45,448 nt of DNA from Bacillota bacterium (GCA_012521315.1 JAAYMP010000033.1:1-45448), one strand, 5' to 3'; counted from the first letter of the stretch, positions 32,438 through 40,183 are shown. The notes: a model not told the origin generated them from the letters alone. Made by a program: numbers and translations.

Positions 32438-32698
32438 CTACAACCAGGTCTTCAAAAAACATAAGGAGATTAAGCCGGGCAGGCCCAAAAAGCCACAGTA
32501 AAAGATGGTATAAAGGTTCAAAGGTAAATAGTACCCAGTAAAACGGGTTAAAAGGTTGAAGGCAAAAAGGAGGAGAAAACCGCTTCCGCCTTTAAACAGA
32601 AGCTCCAGACCGAACTGGAGCGGCGAAGAGAGGTACTTTCCCCCAAAAGCAACCAACAGCAACAGGAGAAAATAAACCAGCAAAACTTCGAACGACAC
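32438..32698 (-). CDS. bofA: BofA-family pro-sigma-K processing inhibitor
   Basis: 86 residues with two or three membrane helices. In Bacillus BofA holds SpoIVFB inactive in the outer forespore membrane until the SpoIVB signal arrives. N-terminal hydrophobic helix, SPLQFGLELLFKGGSGFLLL and the helix near LNLYTIFYCGFLGLPGLIS, which matches the conserved N-x-x-T-x-x-x-x-G-x-x-G-x-P-G family tail. It abuts yaaL with no gap. Its usual partner genes spoIVFA/FB are not in this window. Confidence 0.9.
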   Translation of the reverse strand: MSFEVLLVYFLLLLLVAFGGKYLSSPLQFGLELLFKGGSGFLLLFAFNLLTRFTGYYLPLNLYTIFYCGFLGLPGLISLCFLKTWL

Positions 32699-33007
32699 TC
32701 AAACCTCCTCCCCCAAAAAAAACCCTTTCCCTTCCACCAAAAACTTTTCCTGAAAACACCGCTCCTCCCGGGCTTTTTTCAGTAAGTAGACATAGCGTTT
32801 CTCGGCCGCGTTCAAGGTGTAAATGGCGTGATCGACCAATTCCGGATCGGTGACGGTATTAAAATAAACCCGTGCCTCCTGCCAGTCCCTTTTGGCCTCC
32901 TCGACCAGCCGCCAATATCTTTCCTCCGCCCGTTTTTTCTGGTAGTCTTCCGCCTTTAGAAGCTGGTTCAATAGATGGTTGATGAAATCCTTCTTCTCGG
33001 CAAACAT
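32699..33007 (-). CDS. yaaL: DUF2508 family protein YaaL
   Basis: About 102-residue charged, helical cytosolic protein of the YaaL/DUF2508 family, function unknown. The hallmark is a helix rich in Lys/Glu/Arg (RYWRLVEEAKRDWQEARVYF) followed by NTVTDPELVDHAIYTLNAAE and KRYVYLLKKA. ATG at 33007 is chosen because GGGGGAGGG lies 6 bases upstream; a start 17 codons earlier would cover that site. It stands first in yaaL-bofA-gin, exactly the Bacillus order. Confidence 0.9.
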   Translation of the reverse strand: MFAEKKDFINHLLNQLLKAEDYQKKRAEERYWRLVEEAKRDWQEARVYFNTVTDPELVDHAIYTLNAAEKRYVYLLKKAREERCFQEKFLVEGKGFFLGEEV

Positions 33008-33076
33008 GGCGTTCCCTCCCCCTTTAGTATTGAGCGGGGAGGAAAAAACTATACCCAAATTCAGGTTATCCTGAGA

Positions 33077-34012
33077 TTATTTCTCATTTTTCCCTGGTTT
33101 ATTATTATCATCAAGGGCCGTGCCTTTCAGCCAAAAGCCGGTAATCACCGGCCGACGCTTGAGGACCCCGCCGAGGACAAGCACCAAACCGGCCGCGCCC
33201 AAATAGCCCCAAGGAATGCCTTTCTTCCGGTTGACGGGGTAGATCACCGGCATCCCTTCTTTCCCCGGTTGCAACTGTCTTTCCTGGGCATATTTCCCCC
33301 TTTCCGGCGCCAGCAGGTCAAGAATCCGGGGTGCTGCCGCGTGCGCGGCCCCCCCAAAGTGCCAGTCGCCGGGTTCTGACCGGATCTCCCGGAGAAAACC
33401 GGGGCCAAACCCATCATAAGCACCGACCAGCACATAGTAGCGCCAGCTTTTCTGCGGCTGGCCCACCACCGCCACGGGGGCCATTAAGCGGATGATCTTC
33501 TGGTCCGGCAGGTAGATGGCGGTCAGGTCGGTTTCGACCAAAGTTTGATTTCCGGACAGATAAACCAACCGGCTACTTTCCCAGCCCACGCCCACCAGGG
33601 CAAACTCCCAACCGTACTGCGGGGCCAGCTTGACCCCGAGCGCCTCACTTAACGGGGCGGTTCTCCCGCCGGGCCTTGTGTCGAGGTAAATATGGATCAC
33701 GGGATGGATAAAACCCTCCGGTGCGTTCCAGGGGTTGGTCACCTCTTTAATCCGGAGATCAAAGAACAACTGCTGGCCGTCGCCGGCCACGCGGAACCAT
33801 AACAGGTCGTAAAGGCCTTCGTACGGTCGGAAGGCCAGATTGCGGGGGTATATATAACTCCCCGGCCCGTAGTCATCCCCCGCCGGATCAACCGCCTCAA
33901 AATAAACTTCGGCCGGGCGCGCCGCGCCGGGCTCCACCTGACCTTGTACCGGAGCGCAGAACAGACAGAGACCAAGAAAAAAAAGAAGATACTTCCACAT
34001 TGTCCTCACCAT
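33077..34012 (-). CDS. Secreted, membrane-anchored glucodextranase-C-like protein
   Basis: About 311 residues. A signal peptide (YLLFFLGLCLFCAPVQGQ) is followed by a beta-rich domain (about 35-215) resembling the C-terminal glucodextranase / DOMON-like carbohydrate-binding family (PF09985). The tell-tale is DPAGDDYGPGSYIYPRN followed by LLWFRVAGDGQQLFFDLRI and a VIHIYLDTRPGG stretch. There is no catalytic glycosidase domain. One C-terminal membrane helix (WGYLGAAGLVLVLGGVL) and a polar tail suggest surface display. Start is uncertain: ATG at 34012 and at 34000 are both possible. It may bind glycan on the outside; why it sits next to yaaL is unclear. Confidence 0.75.
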   Translation of the reverse strand: MVRTMWKYLLFFLGLCLFCAPVQGQVEPGAARPAEVYFEAVDPAGDDYGPGSYIYPRNLAFRPYEGLYDLLWFRVAGDGQQLFFDLRIKEVTNPWNAPEGFIHPVIHIYLDTRPGGRTAPLSEALGVKLAPQYGWEFALVGVGWESSRLVYLSGNQTLVETDLTAIYLPDQKIIRLMAPVAVVGQPQKSWRYYVLVGAYDGFGPGFLREIRSEPGDWHFGGAAHAAAPRILDLLAPERGKYAQERQLQPGKEGMPVIYPVNRKKGIPWGYLGAAGLVLVLGGVLKRRPVITGFWLKGTALDDNNKPGKNEK

Positions 34013-34162
34013 CCTTATCCTCAAATTATGCATAGCTCCGGTAAACTATTCCTCTTTTGCCCCGCCCGTCCCGGCGCTTTCTTTGGGTTGTTGGTTTAAG
34101 AAAATCTTTTCCTTGGCACACTAAGATTGTTATGCCGCCCCCGGTAAAAAGGAGGATCCAAG

Positions 34163-35407
34163 ATGGATGCAAAGGTCAAGCCAACCATCGGGGTTTTAAC
34201 TGCCGTCCCGTTTATTATGGTTTTGGGTAATTCAATGTTAATTCCGGTGCTCCCCGCCATCCAAAAAGCGCTCGACGTTTCCCTCCTGCAAGTCGGTCTC
34301 TTGATCACCGCTTTCTCGATCCCGGCCGGGCTGACGATTCCCTTCGCGGGAATGCTCTCCGACCACGTCGGGCGGAAGATTGTGATGGTCCCCGCCCTCA
34401 TTGTCTACGGGGCGGGCGGCCTGCTCGCCGGCTTCGCCGCTTTGCTCTTCAAAGAAAACGCCTATCCTTACATTTTGGGTTCCCGGATCATCCAGGGCAT
34501 TGGGGCCGGGGGCACTTACCAACTGGCCATGGCCTTGTCGGGCGATCTGATCCAAGACCGCGAACGGGCGCAAGCGCTGGGCCTTTTGGAAGCCGCCAAT
34601 GGACTGGGTAAGGTCGTCAGTCCGCTGGCGGGGGCGGCCATTGCCTTAATCGCTTGGTACATGCCGTTCTTTGCCTATGGGATCCTGGCCTTGCCGATTG
34701 CCCTCGCCATCCTGTTCGTTGCCAAGGAAGGAAGCGCCAAACAAAAGGGGCAACCCCTCGCTTCCTATTTCACCAATCTCCTTCAGATTCTAAAGGACAA
34801 AGGGGTGAACCTGGGGATTGCCTTCCTCTGCGGTCTCATCGTCCTTTTTTCCCTCTTCGGACTGTTAAGTTACTTCTCCGACCAGCTGGAGAAGGCGTTT
34901 CATCTTCAGACCTTTCACCGGGGTTTGGTTATTGCCGTTCCGGTCCTGGCGATGGCGGTCACCTCCTATCTCTTCGGAATTGTCCTTAAAAAGCGGATGG
35001 TAAAGATCATGAAAGGGACCATCCTCGGCGGTCTTGCCCTGGTGGCTTTGGGTTTGTTCTGCTTTCCGCTGGGCAACGGGATCGTCGCCAAAACCATCTT
35101 TGCCACCCTGATCGGTGCGGGGACCGGCATGGCCTTACCCGCCCTGAACACCCTGATTACTTCTTCCGCACCCACCAGTGAGCGGGGGCTGGTTACCTGT
35201 CTGTACGGGACGGTCCGTTTCTTTGGGGTTGCCATCGGGCCGCCCCTCTTCAGCTTTGCCACCAAGTACGGCACGCGGCTCATCTTCTGGAGCGATGTCG
35301 GGTGCGTGGCCGTCATTGCGGCTCTGGCCTTTTTCTTGATCCAGCCCCAACAAATCCTGCCGGAAAACCTCAAAGGAGGTGGTGGACAAAATACAGTTAA
35401 AAAATGA
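34163..35407 (+). CDS. MFS transporter (drug-efflux type)
   Basis: 414-residue, 12-helix major facilitator of the DHA1 drug/proton antiporter type. Motif A in loop 2-3 reads GMLSDHVGRKIVMV; helix 1 has GNSMLIPVLPAIQKAL; helix 4 RIIQGIGAGGTYQLAMALSG; helix 5 carries the motif C-like GLGKVVSPLAGAAI. AAGGAGG is 8 bases before the ATG. It is followed 58 bases later by a DUF378 gene on the same strand. Substrate unknown; no local regulator is adjacent. Confidence 0.88.
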   Translation: MDAKVKPTIGVLTAVPFIMVLGNSMLIPVLPAIQKALDVSLLQVGLLITAFSIPAGLTIPFAGMLSDHVGRKIVMVPALIVYGAGGLLAGFAALLFKENAYPYILGSRIIQGIGAGGTYQLAMALSGDLIQDRERAQALGLLEAANGLGKVVSPLAGAAIALIAWYMPFFAYGILALPIALAILFVAKEGSAKQKGQPLASYFTNLLQILKDKGVNLGIAFLCGLIVLFSLFGLLSYFSDQLEKAFHLQTFHRGLVIAVPVLAMAVTSYLFGIVLKKRMVKIMKGTILGGLALVALGLFCFPLGNGIVAKTIFATLIGAGTGMALPALNTLITSSAPTSERGLVTCLYGTVRFFGVAIGPPLFSFATKYGTRLIFWSDVGCVAVIAALAFFLIQPQQILPENLKGGGGQNTVKK

Positions 35408-35465
35408 CTATTTTACCATGGGTTTTTGAAAATAAAGGAATAAATTGGAGAAAGGAGGTTAAATT

Positions 35466-35669
35466 ATGGACCGGTTGGCGCTCATTCTCGTGATCATCGG
35501 TGCCCTCAATTGGCTCCTGGTCGGCTTGTTCCGGTATGACCTGGTCGCCAACTTGTTTGGCGGAACGGATTCCATGGTGAGCCGGATCATCTACACCCTT
35601 GTTGGTCTGGCCGGGCTCTATTGTCTGACCTTGCTCTTTCGCGACCGTGAACAGGTTAAAAACAAATAA
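35466..35669 (+). CDS. DUF378 family small membrane protein
   Basis: 67 residues with two membrane helices. It matches the DUF378 pattern: ALILVIIGALNWLLVGLFRY then DLVANLFGG and RIIYTLVGLAGLYCL, ending in a charged tail. Function is unknown; such proteins occur widely in Firmicutes. AAAGGAGG lies 8 bases before the ATG. It may share a transcript with the MFS gene. Confidence 0.92.
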   Translation: MDRLALILVIIGALNWLLVGLFRYDLVANLFGGTDSMVSRIIYTLVGLAGLYCLTLLFRDREQVKNK

Positions 35670-35681
35670 ACCTGACGTTTT

Positions 35682-35744
35682 GTCGCCCACCTGGCGCGAA
35701 ATAAACACCCTGCACCTGGAAGGGTGTTAGCCAGCGTGGGCGAC
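35682..35744. repeat. Nested inverted repeat / structured element
   Basis: GTCGCCCAC (35682-35690) pairs with GTGGGCGAC (35736-35744). Just inside, CTGGC (35691-35695) pairs with GCCAG (35730-35734) across a one-base bulge. Inside that, AACACCCT (35704-35711) pairs with AGGGTGTT (35721-35728). That makes 22 pairs in 63 bases. No T run follows on either strand, so it is not a standard intrinsic terminator. It lies 13 bases after the DUF378 stop and before the promoter of the carboxypeptidase gene. CACCTGG occurs twice within it. Confidence 0.8.
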
Positions 35745-35832
35745 TCCTAAAAAAACGGAAAACAAAACCGGGCCATCCCTTTTTCAGCAGGAACATGATT
35801 CCGAAACAAACAGCCCTTCTGCAACGTCTTCA

Positions 35833-35841
35833 TGTTATAAT
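35833..35841 (+). promoter_or_regulatory. Extended -10 promoter of the carboxypeptidase gene
   Basis: TGTTATAAT is an extended -10 (TGN-TATAAT at 35836-35841), located 45 bases before the GTG start. No good -35 is present, which extended -10 promoters tolerate. Confidence 0.65.
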
Positions 35842-35886
35842 AATCTTTAGGGCATCATCCGATCTGAGCTCGAGGAGTGATTCGAA

Positions 35887-37203
35887 GTGCAAAGGGTGCA
35901 TCATAAACGGTGGATAACCATCTTCCTGATTGGCACGTTCCTTATCTCATCAACCTTATTAACTTCATTAACTTCGGCCCAAACTTCTGATCCGCTCCGG
36001 ATCCAGGCTGAAGCCGCGATCCTGGTCGACGCCGCCTCCGGCAAGATTCTTTACCAGAAAAACGCGGACCAACCTTTGGCCATGGCCAGCATGTCAAAGA
36101 TTCTTACCGAATACTTAATCCTGGAGGCCATCAAAAACCAGCAAATCTCCTGGGATGATACGACCGGGATCAGCGATTATGCGTACCGTGTTTCCCAGAA
36201 TCTTGCCCTCTCCAATGTTCCGCTCCGCCGGAACGAACACTATACCATCAGGGAACTTTATGAAGCAATGGCCATCTATTCGGCCAACGGCGCCACCATC
36301 GCCCTGGCGGAAGTGCTGGCGGGCAGTGAAACCGAGTTTGTCCGCCTGATGAACGCCAAAGCGAAAGCGTTGGGGATGGAGAACTTCACTTTCGTCAATG
36401 CTACCGGTTTAAACAATAAAGATTTATTCGGCCTGCACCCGGCCGGGGCGGCCGACGCGGAAAATCTGGCTTCCGCCAGAGATACGGCGTTACTTGCCCT
36501 CCGTATCCTGGAGGATTATCCGGAAGTACTGAACTTCGCCGGCATCCCCCGGAAAACCTTCCGCCCCGACACCCCGGATGCCATTCGCATGGACAACTGG
36601 AACTGGATGTTACCGGAACTGATCTACGGTTACGAAGGGGTCGACGGGTTAAAAACCGGTTCCACGGCCCTGGCGGGCTACTGTTTCACCGCCACCGCCC
36701 AGCGGAACGGGCGCCGCCTCATCTCGGTGGTGATGAAGAGCCGTTCCTACGCCGACCGTTTCCAGGAAACAAAAAAACTCCTGGATTACGGCTTTAACAA
36801 CTTTGAGCAGAAAGAACTGGTCCCCGCCGGTTACCAGGATCCGGAGCAGCCGAGTCTCCCCGTGCGAAAAGGAAGAACCAACCGGGTGGGGATCGCCACG
36901 GCCCAACCGTTAACGCTCCTGGTCCGGCGGGGTGAAGCCGACCGCTACCAACCCCAAGTGCAGCTGGAAACGGAACGTCTTACCGCCCCGGTGGCCAAAG
37001 GTCAAGAGGTCGGGAGACTATTCGCCGCATATACGGGGCCAAACCAATACGAGTATCTGACCGCCGATGGCCCGTTGCGGGAGAGTGTAGCGCTGGTCAC
37101 CACGACCGGGGTGGAAAAAGCCGGCTTTTTCCGGCTCATCTTCCAACAGATCGGCGCCTTCTTTTCCTGGCTCGCCCAACAGATCCGCGGTCTGTTTTCA
37201 TAA
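35887..37203 (+). CDS. D-alanyl-D-alanine carboxypeptidase (DacF/PBP5-like)
   Basis: 438-residue S11-family low-molecular-weight penicillin-binding protein that trims the terminal D-Ala of peptidoglycan stem peptides. It has a signal peptide (about 9-31). Catalytic motifs are all present: SMSK (S68-K71), SAN (S132-N134) and KTG (K256-G258). The C-terminal domain (about 295-405) is beta-rich (PBP5_C), and the last 25 residues form an amphipathic membrane anchor (IFQQIGAFFSWLAQQIRGLF). GTG at 35887 follows GAGGAG. Spore-forming relatives use DacF/DacB for cortex; the sigma-A-like promoter here would rather fit vegetative use. Confidence 0.94.
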   Translation: MQRVHHKRWITIFLIGTFLISSTLLTSLTSAQTSDPLRIQAEAAILVDAASGKILYQKNADQPLAMASMSKILTEYLILEAIKNQQISWDDTTGISDYAYRVSQNLALSNVPLRRNEHYTIRELYEAMAIYSANGATIALAEVLAGSETEFVRLMNAKAKALGMENFTFVNATGLNNKDLFGLHPAGAADAENLASARDTALLALRILEDYPEVLNFAGIPRKTFRPDTPDAIRMDNWNWMLPELIYGYEGVDGLKTGSTALAGYCFTATAQRNGRRLISVVMKSRSYADRFQETKKLLDYGFNNFEQKELVPAGYQDPEQPSLPVRKGRTNRVGIATAQPLTLLVRRGEADRYQPQVQLETERLTAPVAKGQEVGRLFAAYTGPNQYEYLTADGPLRESVALVTTTGVEKAGFFRLIFQQIGAFFSWLAQQIRGLFS

Positions 37204-37236
37204 AAAAAGCGGTGGCCCGGCGCCACCAGCTTTTTT
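37202..37236. terminator. Bidirectional terminator between carboxypeptidase gene and trxA
   Basis: AAAAAAAGC-GGTGGC-CCGGC-GCCACC-AGCTTTTTT: a GC-rich hairpin with A and T runs on both sides. It starts at the plus-strand stop and touches the last codon of trxA. Confidence 0.88.
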
Positions 37237-37555
37237 ATGAAACCCACTTGTCCAGAACCGCGGCAATCCGCTGCTTGGGGAGGGCACCGTTGATGGTCTC
37301 CACCACCTTGCCGTCTTTAAAGATGAGCATGGTGGGGATGGTCATGATCTGGTACTGGGTGGAAAGGGCCATGTTTTCATCGGTGTTTACCTTGCCAATC
37401 TTGACTTTTCCCGCATACTCTTCGGCCAGTTGGTCAATGATCGGGGCCACCATCCGGCAAGGGCCGCACCAGGGTGCCCAAAAATCAACCATCGCCACGC
37501 CTTTATAGTCGAGGACTTCCGTTTTAAAGTTATCCTGGGTTAACGTCAACGCCAT
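37235..37555 (-). CDS. trxA: Thioredoxin
   Basis: 106-residue thioredoxin with the classical active site FWAPWCGPCRMVAP (C30-G-P-C33), the buried Asp in VAMVDFWA, PIIDQLAEEYAGKVKIGKVN and the cis-Pro in MTIPTMLIFKDG. It reduces protein disulfides and can also reduce persulfides. It lies 19 bases behind a CsoR-family repressor gene with no terminator or separate promoter visible, so its expression probably answers to that repressor. No thioredoxin reductase is nearby. Confidence 0.96.
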   Translation of the reverse strand: MALTLTQDNFKTEVLDYKGVAMVDFWAPWCGPCRMVAPIIDQLAEEYAGKVKIGKVNTDENMALSTQYQIMTIPTMLIFKDGKVVETINGALPKQRIAAVLDKWVS

Positions 37556-37574
37556 CTTTTTTCCCTCCTTAAAA

Positions 37575-37874
37575 TTAGTAAAACTTCTTGAAAACTTCAG
37601 TGAAACGTTCCACGGCCGCCTCGGGGTTACCGCCCTTGGCCATTTCCTGCGCGAGGCAGGTCGCCAGCCGGTTACTTAAGATCGTCATCGCCACTTGCAC
37701 CACAGCCGCTTTAACCGCCGCCGCCTGGTAGACCACTTCTTCACAGGAACGCTCCTCGGCAATCATCCGCTGCAACCCCCGCACCTGGCCTTCGATCCGG
37801 CGCAGCCGTTTCAAGAGGTCTTCTTTAATATCTCCGGAAATCTGGTCAATATAATCAACTTCTTGCTGGACCAT
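37575..37874 (-). CDS. CsoR/CstR-family repressor, persulfide-sensor-like
   Basis: About 99-residue all-helical DNA-binding protein of the DUF156 (CsoR/RcnR/FrmR/CstR) family. LLKRLRRIEGQVRGLQRMIA is the family N-terminal helix. Of the Cys-His-Cys copper ligands of CsoR (spacing 25 and 4), both Cys are kept (C44, C73) but the His is Arg (R69). Two Cys 29 apart without the His is the pattern of CstR, which senses persulfides by forming Cys-sulfur links. ATG at 37874 is used; an in-frame ATG at 37898 lies within the operator, nearly at the transcript start. It is in operon with trxA and autoregulated, judging from the overlapping operator. Confidence 0.88.
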   Translation of the reverse strand: MVQQEVDYIDQISGDIKEDLLKRLRRIEGQVRGLQRMIAEERSCEEVVYQAAAVKAAVVQVAMTILSNRLATCLAQEMAKGGNPEAAVERFTEVFKKFY

Positions 37875-37892
37875 CCTTCCTTTCCACCTCCT

Positions 37893-37911
37893 TACCATAC
37901 CCCCTATGGTA
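37893..37911 (-). promoter_or_regulatory. Operator of the CsoR/CstR-like repressor
   Basis: TACCATA-CCCCC-TATGGTA, a perfect 7-base inverted repeat around a C/G tract, as in known CsoR/CstR sites (AT-rich arms with a G/C-tract centre). It covers the predicted transcription start just downstream of the -10, so bound repressor would block initiation. Confidence 0.75.
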
Positions 37912-37912
37912 T

Positions 37913-37941
37913 ATAATAGGCAAGATTTTTCCTTTTGTCAA
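37913..37941 (-). promoter_or_regulatory. Sigma-A promoter of the repressor-trxA operon
   Basis: Minus strand: TTGACA (37941-37936), 17-base spacer, TATTAT (37918-37913). The -35 is perfect consensus. It is directly adjacent to the operator at 37893-37911. Confidence 0.88.
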
Positions 37942-37955
37942 GGGGGGAGGATGCC

Positions 37956-39617
37956 TTAAATTTCAAATTTCCCCGCCACCGGAAGCCGCCGTTTGGGTCC
38001 CAACGGGTTCGTCGTCACCCGTAAACCGGGGGCCGTTTGCCGTCGTTTGAACTCGCTCCGGTGGACCGCTCTGACCACCCAGTCCACCATCGCCTCCGCA
38101 AACCCGGCCGCTTTGATTTCGGCCGGTGTCCAGTTCTCCTCGAGATAGAGCGCCAAAATCCGGTCAAGAACAGGGTAGGGGGGAAGAGTATCCTGATCGA
38201 ACTGGTTCGGGCGCAACTCCGCCGAGGGTGGCTTGTTGATGATCGCCGCCGGGATCACTTCCCGCTCCCGGTTGGCCTCCGCCGCCAATTCGTAGACCAT
38301 CGTTTTGGGAACGTCGGCCAGGACCCCAAGGCCGCCGCTGAGATCAACCCCGTTCAGGGTAGCATAACCCACCATCAATTCGCTTTTGTTGCCGGCGGTC
38401 AGCACTAAATAGCCATATTTATTCGAGAAAGCCAGCAGGATGTTGGCCCGGATCCGGGCTTGCAAGTTCTCTTCTGTGGTGTCGGCCGGACCGTTCGGGT
38501 AGCCGATGTAGGGGCGCAGACCGGTAAGAAAGCTCTGGAGAATAGTGGTGATGGGGATCACCTGAAAGTCGATCCCCAGGTTGTGGGCCAAAAGCCGGGA
38601 ATCTTCCACGCTGCCGACGGAAGAGTAGGGGGAAGGCATCGTCACCGCCAGGACATTCTTCGGCCCCAAGGCTTCGGCCGCCAAACAACAAACCAGGGCG
38701 GAATCAATCCCGCCGGAAAGGCCGACCACCGCTTTGGTAAACCCGGTCTTCCGGGCATAGTCGCGAATCCCCAGGACCAAAGCGTCATAAACCATCCGCC
38801 GTGCCGTCGGGCGAGCGGAGGGAGTGGACCCGCCCGCGGAAGGAGCGTCCTCCCAAAGATCGACCATCGCCACCGCTTCCTGAAACGAAGGAGCCACGTA
38901 ACGCACGGTCCCATCTCCGTTGAACAAAAGGCTTTGCCCGCAAAAGATCGTCTCTTCGTTGGCGCCGACCTGGTTGACAAAGAGGAAAGGAATACGGAAA
39001 CGTTCGGCACAGGCGGCCCCAAAGCGGAACAGCTTCTCCTCCCATCCGCAATAAAAGGGGTAAGCCGCCAAGTTGATGATGAGCCCGGTTTGGGCGGCCA
39101 ATTCCATCAGCAACGGGGAGGGCTTCAACTCCTCTTGGGTGGCGGATGGTAGTGTCCAGAGGTCTTCCCCGATGAAAACCCCGAGCCGCTTCCCGTTAAT
39201 CGTCACCACGGGAGCCGGATGTCCTGGTTGAAAATAAGCCGCCTCGTTAAACAGGTCATAGGGGGGAAGGGTGGTTTTGTGCTGTGTCCACAAGAGCTCC
39301 CCCCCGACGTACAGAAGGGCCGAGTTGTACCAGCCCATTCCTGTTCCCGCTGCCTTTGGCGTTGGCGCGCCCACGAGAATGGCGGTACCCCGGTGGCGGG
39401 CCGATATACACCCTAAACGCTCGAGCGCCGCAGAGACTTGCTGCCGAAACCACTCCTTCTCCAAGAGCCCGAAGGGCGGGTACCCGGTGAGATAAAGCTC
39501 CGGCAGGACCAGCAGATCGCTGTCCGCCGCCTCCTCCGCCAGCAGGTGTTCGATCCGGTCCAGATTGCCGCTTAAATCGCCCACAACCGGATTCAGTTGC
39601 GCAATAGTGATCCGCAT
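37956..39617 (-). CDS. nadE: NAD synthetase, two-domain, with altered glutaminase site
   Basis: About 553 residues. The C-terminal synthetase domain (about 275-540) has the PP-loop VVGLSGGIDSALVCC, MPSPYSSVGSVEDSRLLAHN and TAGNKSELMVGYATLNGVD and looks complete: it adenylates and amidates nicotinate adenine dinucleotide to NAD. The N-terminal nitrilase domain (about 1-250) would supply ammonia from glutamine by a Glu-Lys-Cys triad. E40 (VLPELYLTGYPP) and K114 (HKTTLPPYDLF) are there, but the Cys is Gly (GVFIGEDLW, G150; ICEDLW expected). The glutaminase is therefore probably dead and the enzyme ammonia-dependent. ATG at 39617 follows a G-rich site; one at 39653 is less likely. Confidence 0.93.
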   Translation of the reverse strand: MRITIAQLNPVVGDLSGNLDRIEHLLAEEAADSDLLVLPELYLTGYPPFGLLEKEWFRQQVSAALERLGCISARHRGTAILVGAPTPKAAGTGMGWYNSALLYVGGELLWTQHKTTLPPYDLFNEAAYFQPGHPAPVVTINGKRLGVFIGEDLWTLPSATQEELKPSPLLMELAAQTGLIINLAAYPFYCGWEEKLFRFGAACAERFRIPFLFVNQVGANEETIFCGQSLLFNGDGTVRYVAPSFQEAVAMVDLWEDAPSAGGSTPSARPTARRMVYDALVLGIRDYARKTGFTKAVVGLSGGIDSALVCCLAAEALGPKNVLAVTMPSPYSSVGSVEDSRLLAHNLGIDFQVIPITTILQSFLTGLRPYIGYPNGPADTTEENLQARIRANILLAFSNKYGYLVLTAGNKSELMVGYATLNGVDLSGGLGVLADVPKTMVYELAAEANREREVIPAAIINKPPSAELRPNQFDQDTLPPYPVLDRILALYLEENWTPAEIKAAGFAEAMVDWVVRAVHRSEFKRRQTAPGLRVTTNPLGPKRRLPVAGKFEI

Positions 39618-39667
39618 CACCCATCCCCCTATCTGTGCCGTTTCCTGGTGCACGGTAAGAACAACTT

Positions 39668-40078
39668 TTAACTGTCTTGTTTGGCCTTTAGGAAACTCCC
39701 TAGTTTAGTATCGGTCATCATAATATGATTAATCAACCAATCGACCACCACCCGGTTGGTGTGGGCAAGCAGCCAGAGGCCAGCCCCCTCGGCTTCAAAC
39801 TTTGCTTTTAACTCCAAAAAGTTCCCCACAAATTTTTCGTGTTCTGCCCGGTGCTTTTCGTACTCGGGATAAGCCTGGTCCCGCATGAACTTTTCTTCCG
39901 TCCCAAAGTGGATCTTTACGTAATCCCCTAAAAAAGACAACAGACTGCCAATTTTTTGTTTCCCTTCCCCTTGCCGGCAGGCGACCAAAAGGTCATTGAC
40001 CTTGCTGAAGAGCTCTTGGTGTTGCCGGTCAATCTCCGGCACGCCAACCGCATACTGGGGTGTCCATTTGATCAACAT
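39668..40078 (-). CDS. Bacteriohemerythrin
   Basis: 136-residue four-helix protein binding a di-iron centre that carries oxygen. All seven ligands are in place: H20 (EIDRQHQEL), H57 and E61 (HFGTEEKFM), H76 and H80 (HRAEHEKF), H118 and D123 (WLINHIMMTD). Single-domain and soluble. In anaerobes and microaerophiles it may buffer or sense oxygen or store iron. It lies between the ddl terminator and nadE (50 bases apart), on the same strand; co-transcription with nadE is possible as no terminator separates them. Confidence 0.95.
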   Translation of the reverse strand: MLIKWTPQYAVGVPEIDRQHQELFSKVNDLLVACRQGEGKQKIGSLLSFLGDYVKIHFGTEEKFMRDQAYPEYEKHRAEHEKFVGNFLELKAKFEAEGAGLWLLAHTNRVVVDWLINHIMMTDTKLGSFLKAKQDS

Positions 40079-40183
40079 GCCTAGGCTAGCACCTCTTTTC
40101 TGGATTAATCATACTGTTTATTCCTCCTTTCCCACCGAAACCCTCTTCCCGGCCGCAAAATTAATTTGACCGCAAACAAGCAC

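Noticed and set aside
33055..33095. Two small hairpins after the glucodextranase-C-like gene as a terminator
   Set aside because: Stems are only five pairs each and not followed by a T run on the minus strand.
34119..34141. TTGGCAC followed by TTGTTATGC, resembling a sigma-54 (-24/-12) promoter before the MFS gene
   Set aside because: The spacing between the two elements is about two bases too long and there is no sigma-54 activator nearby.
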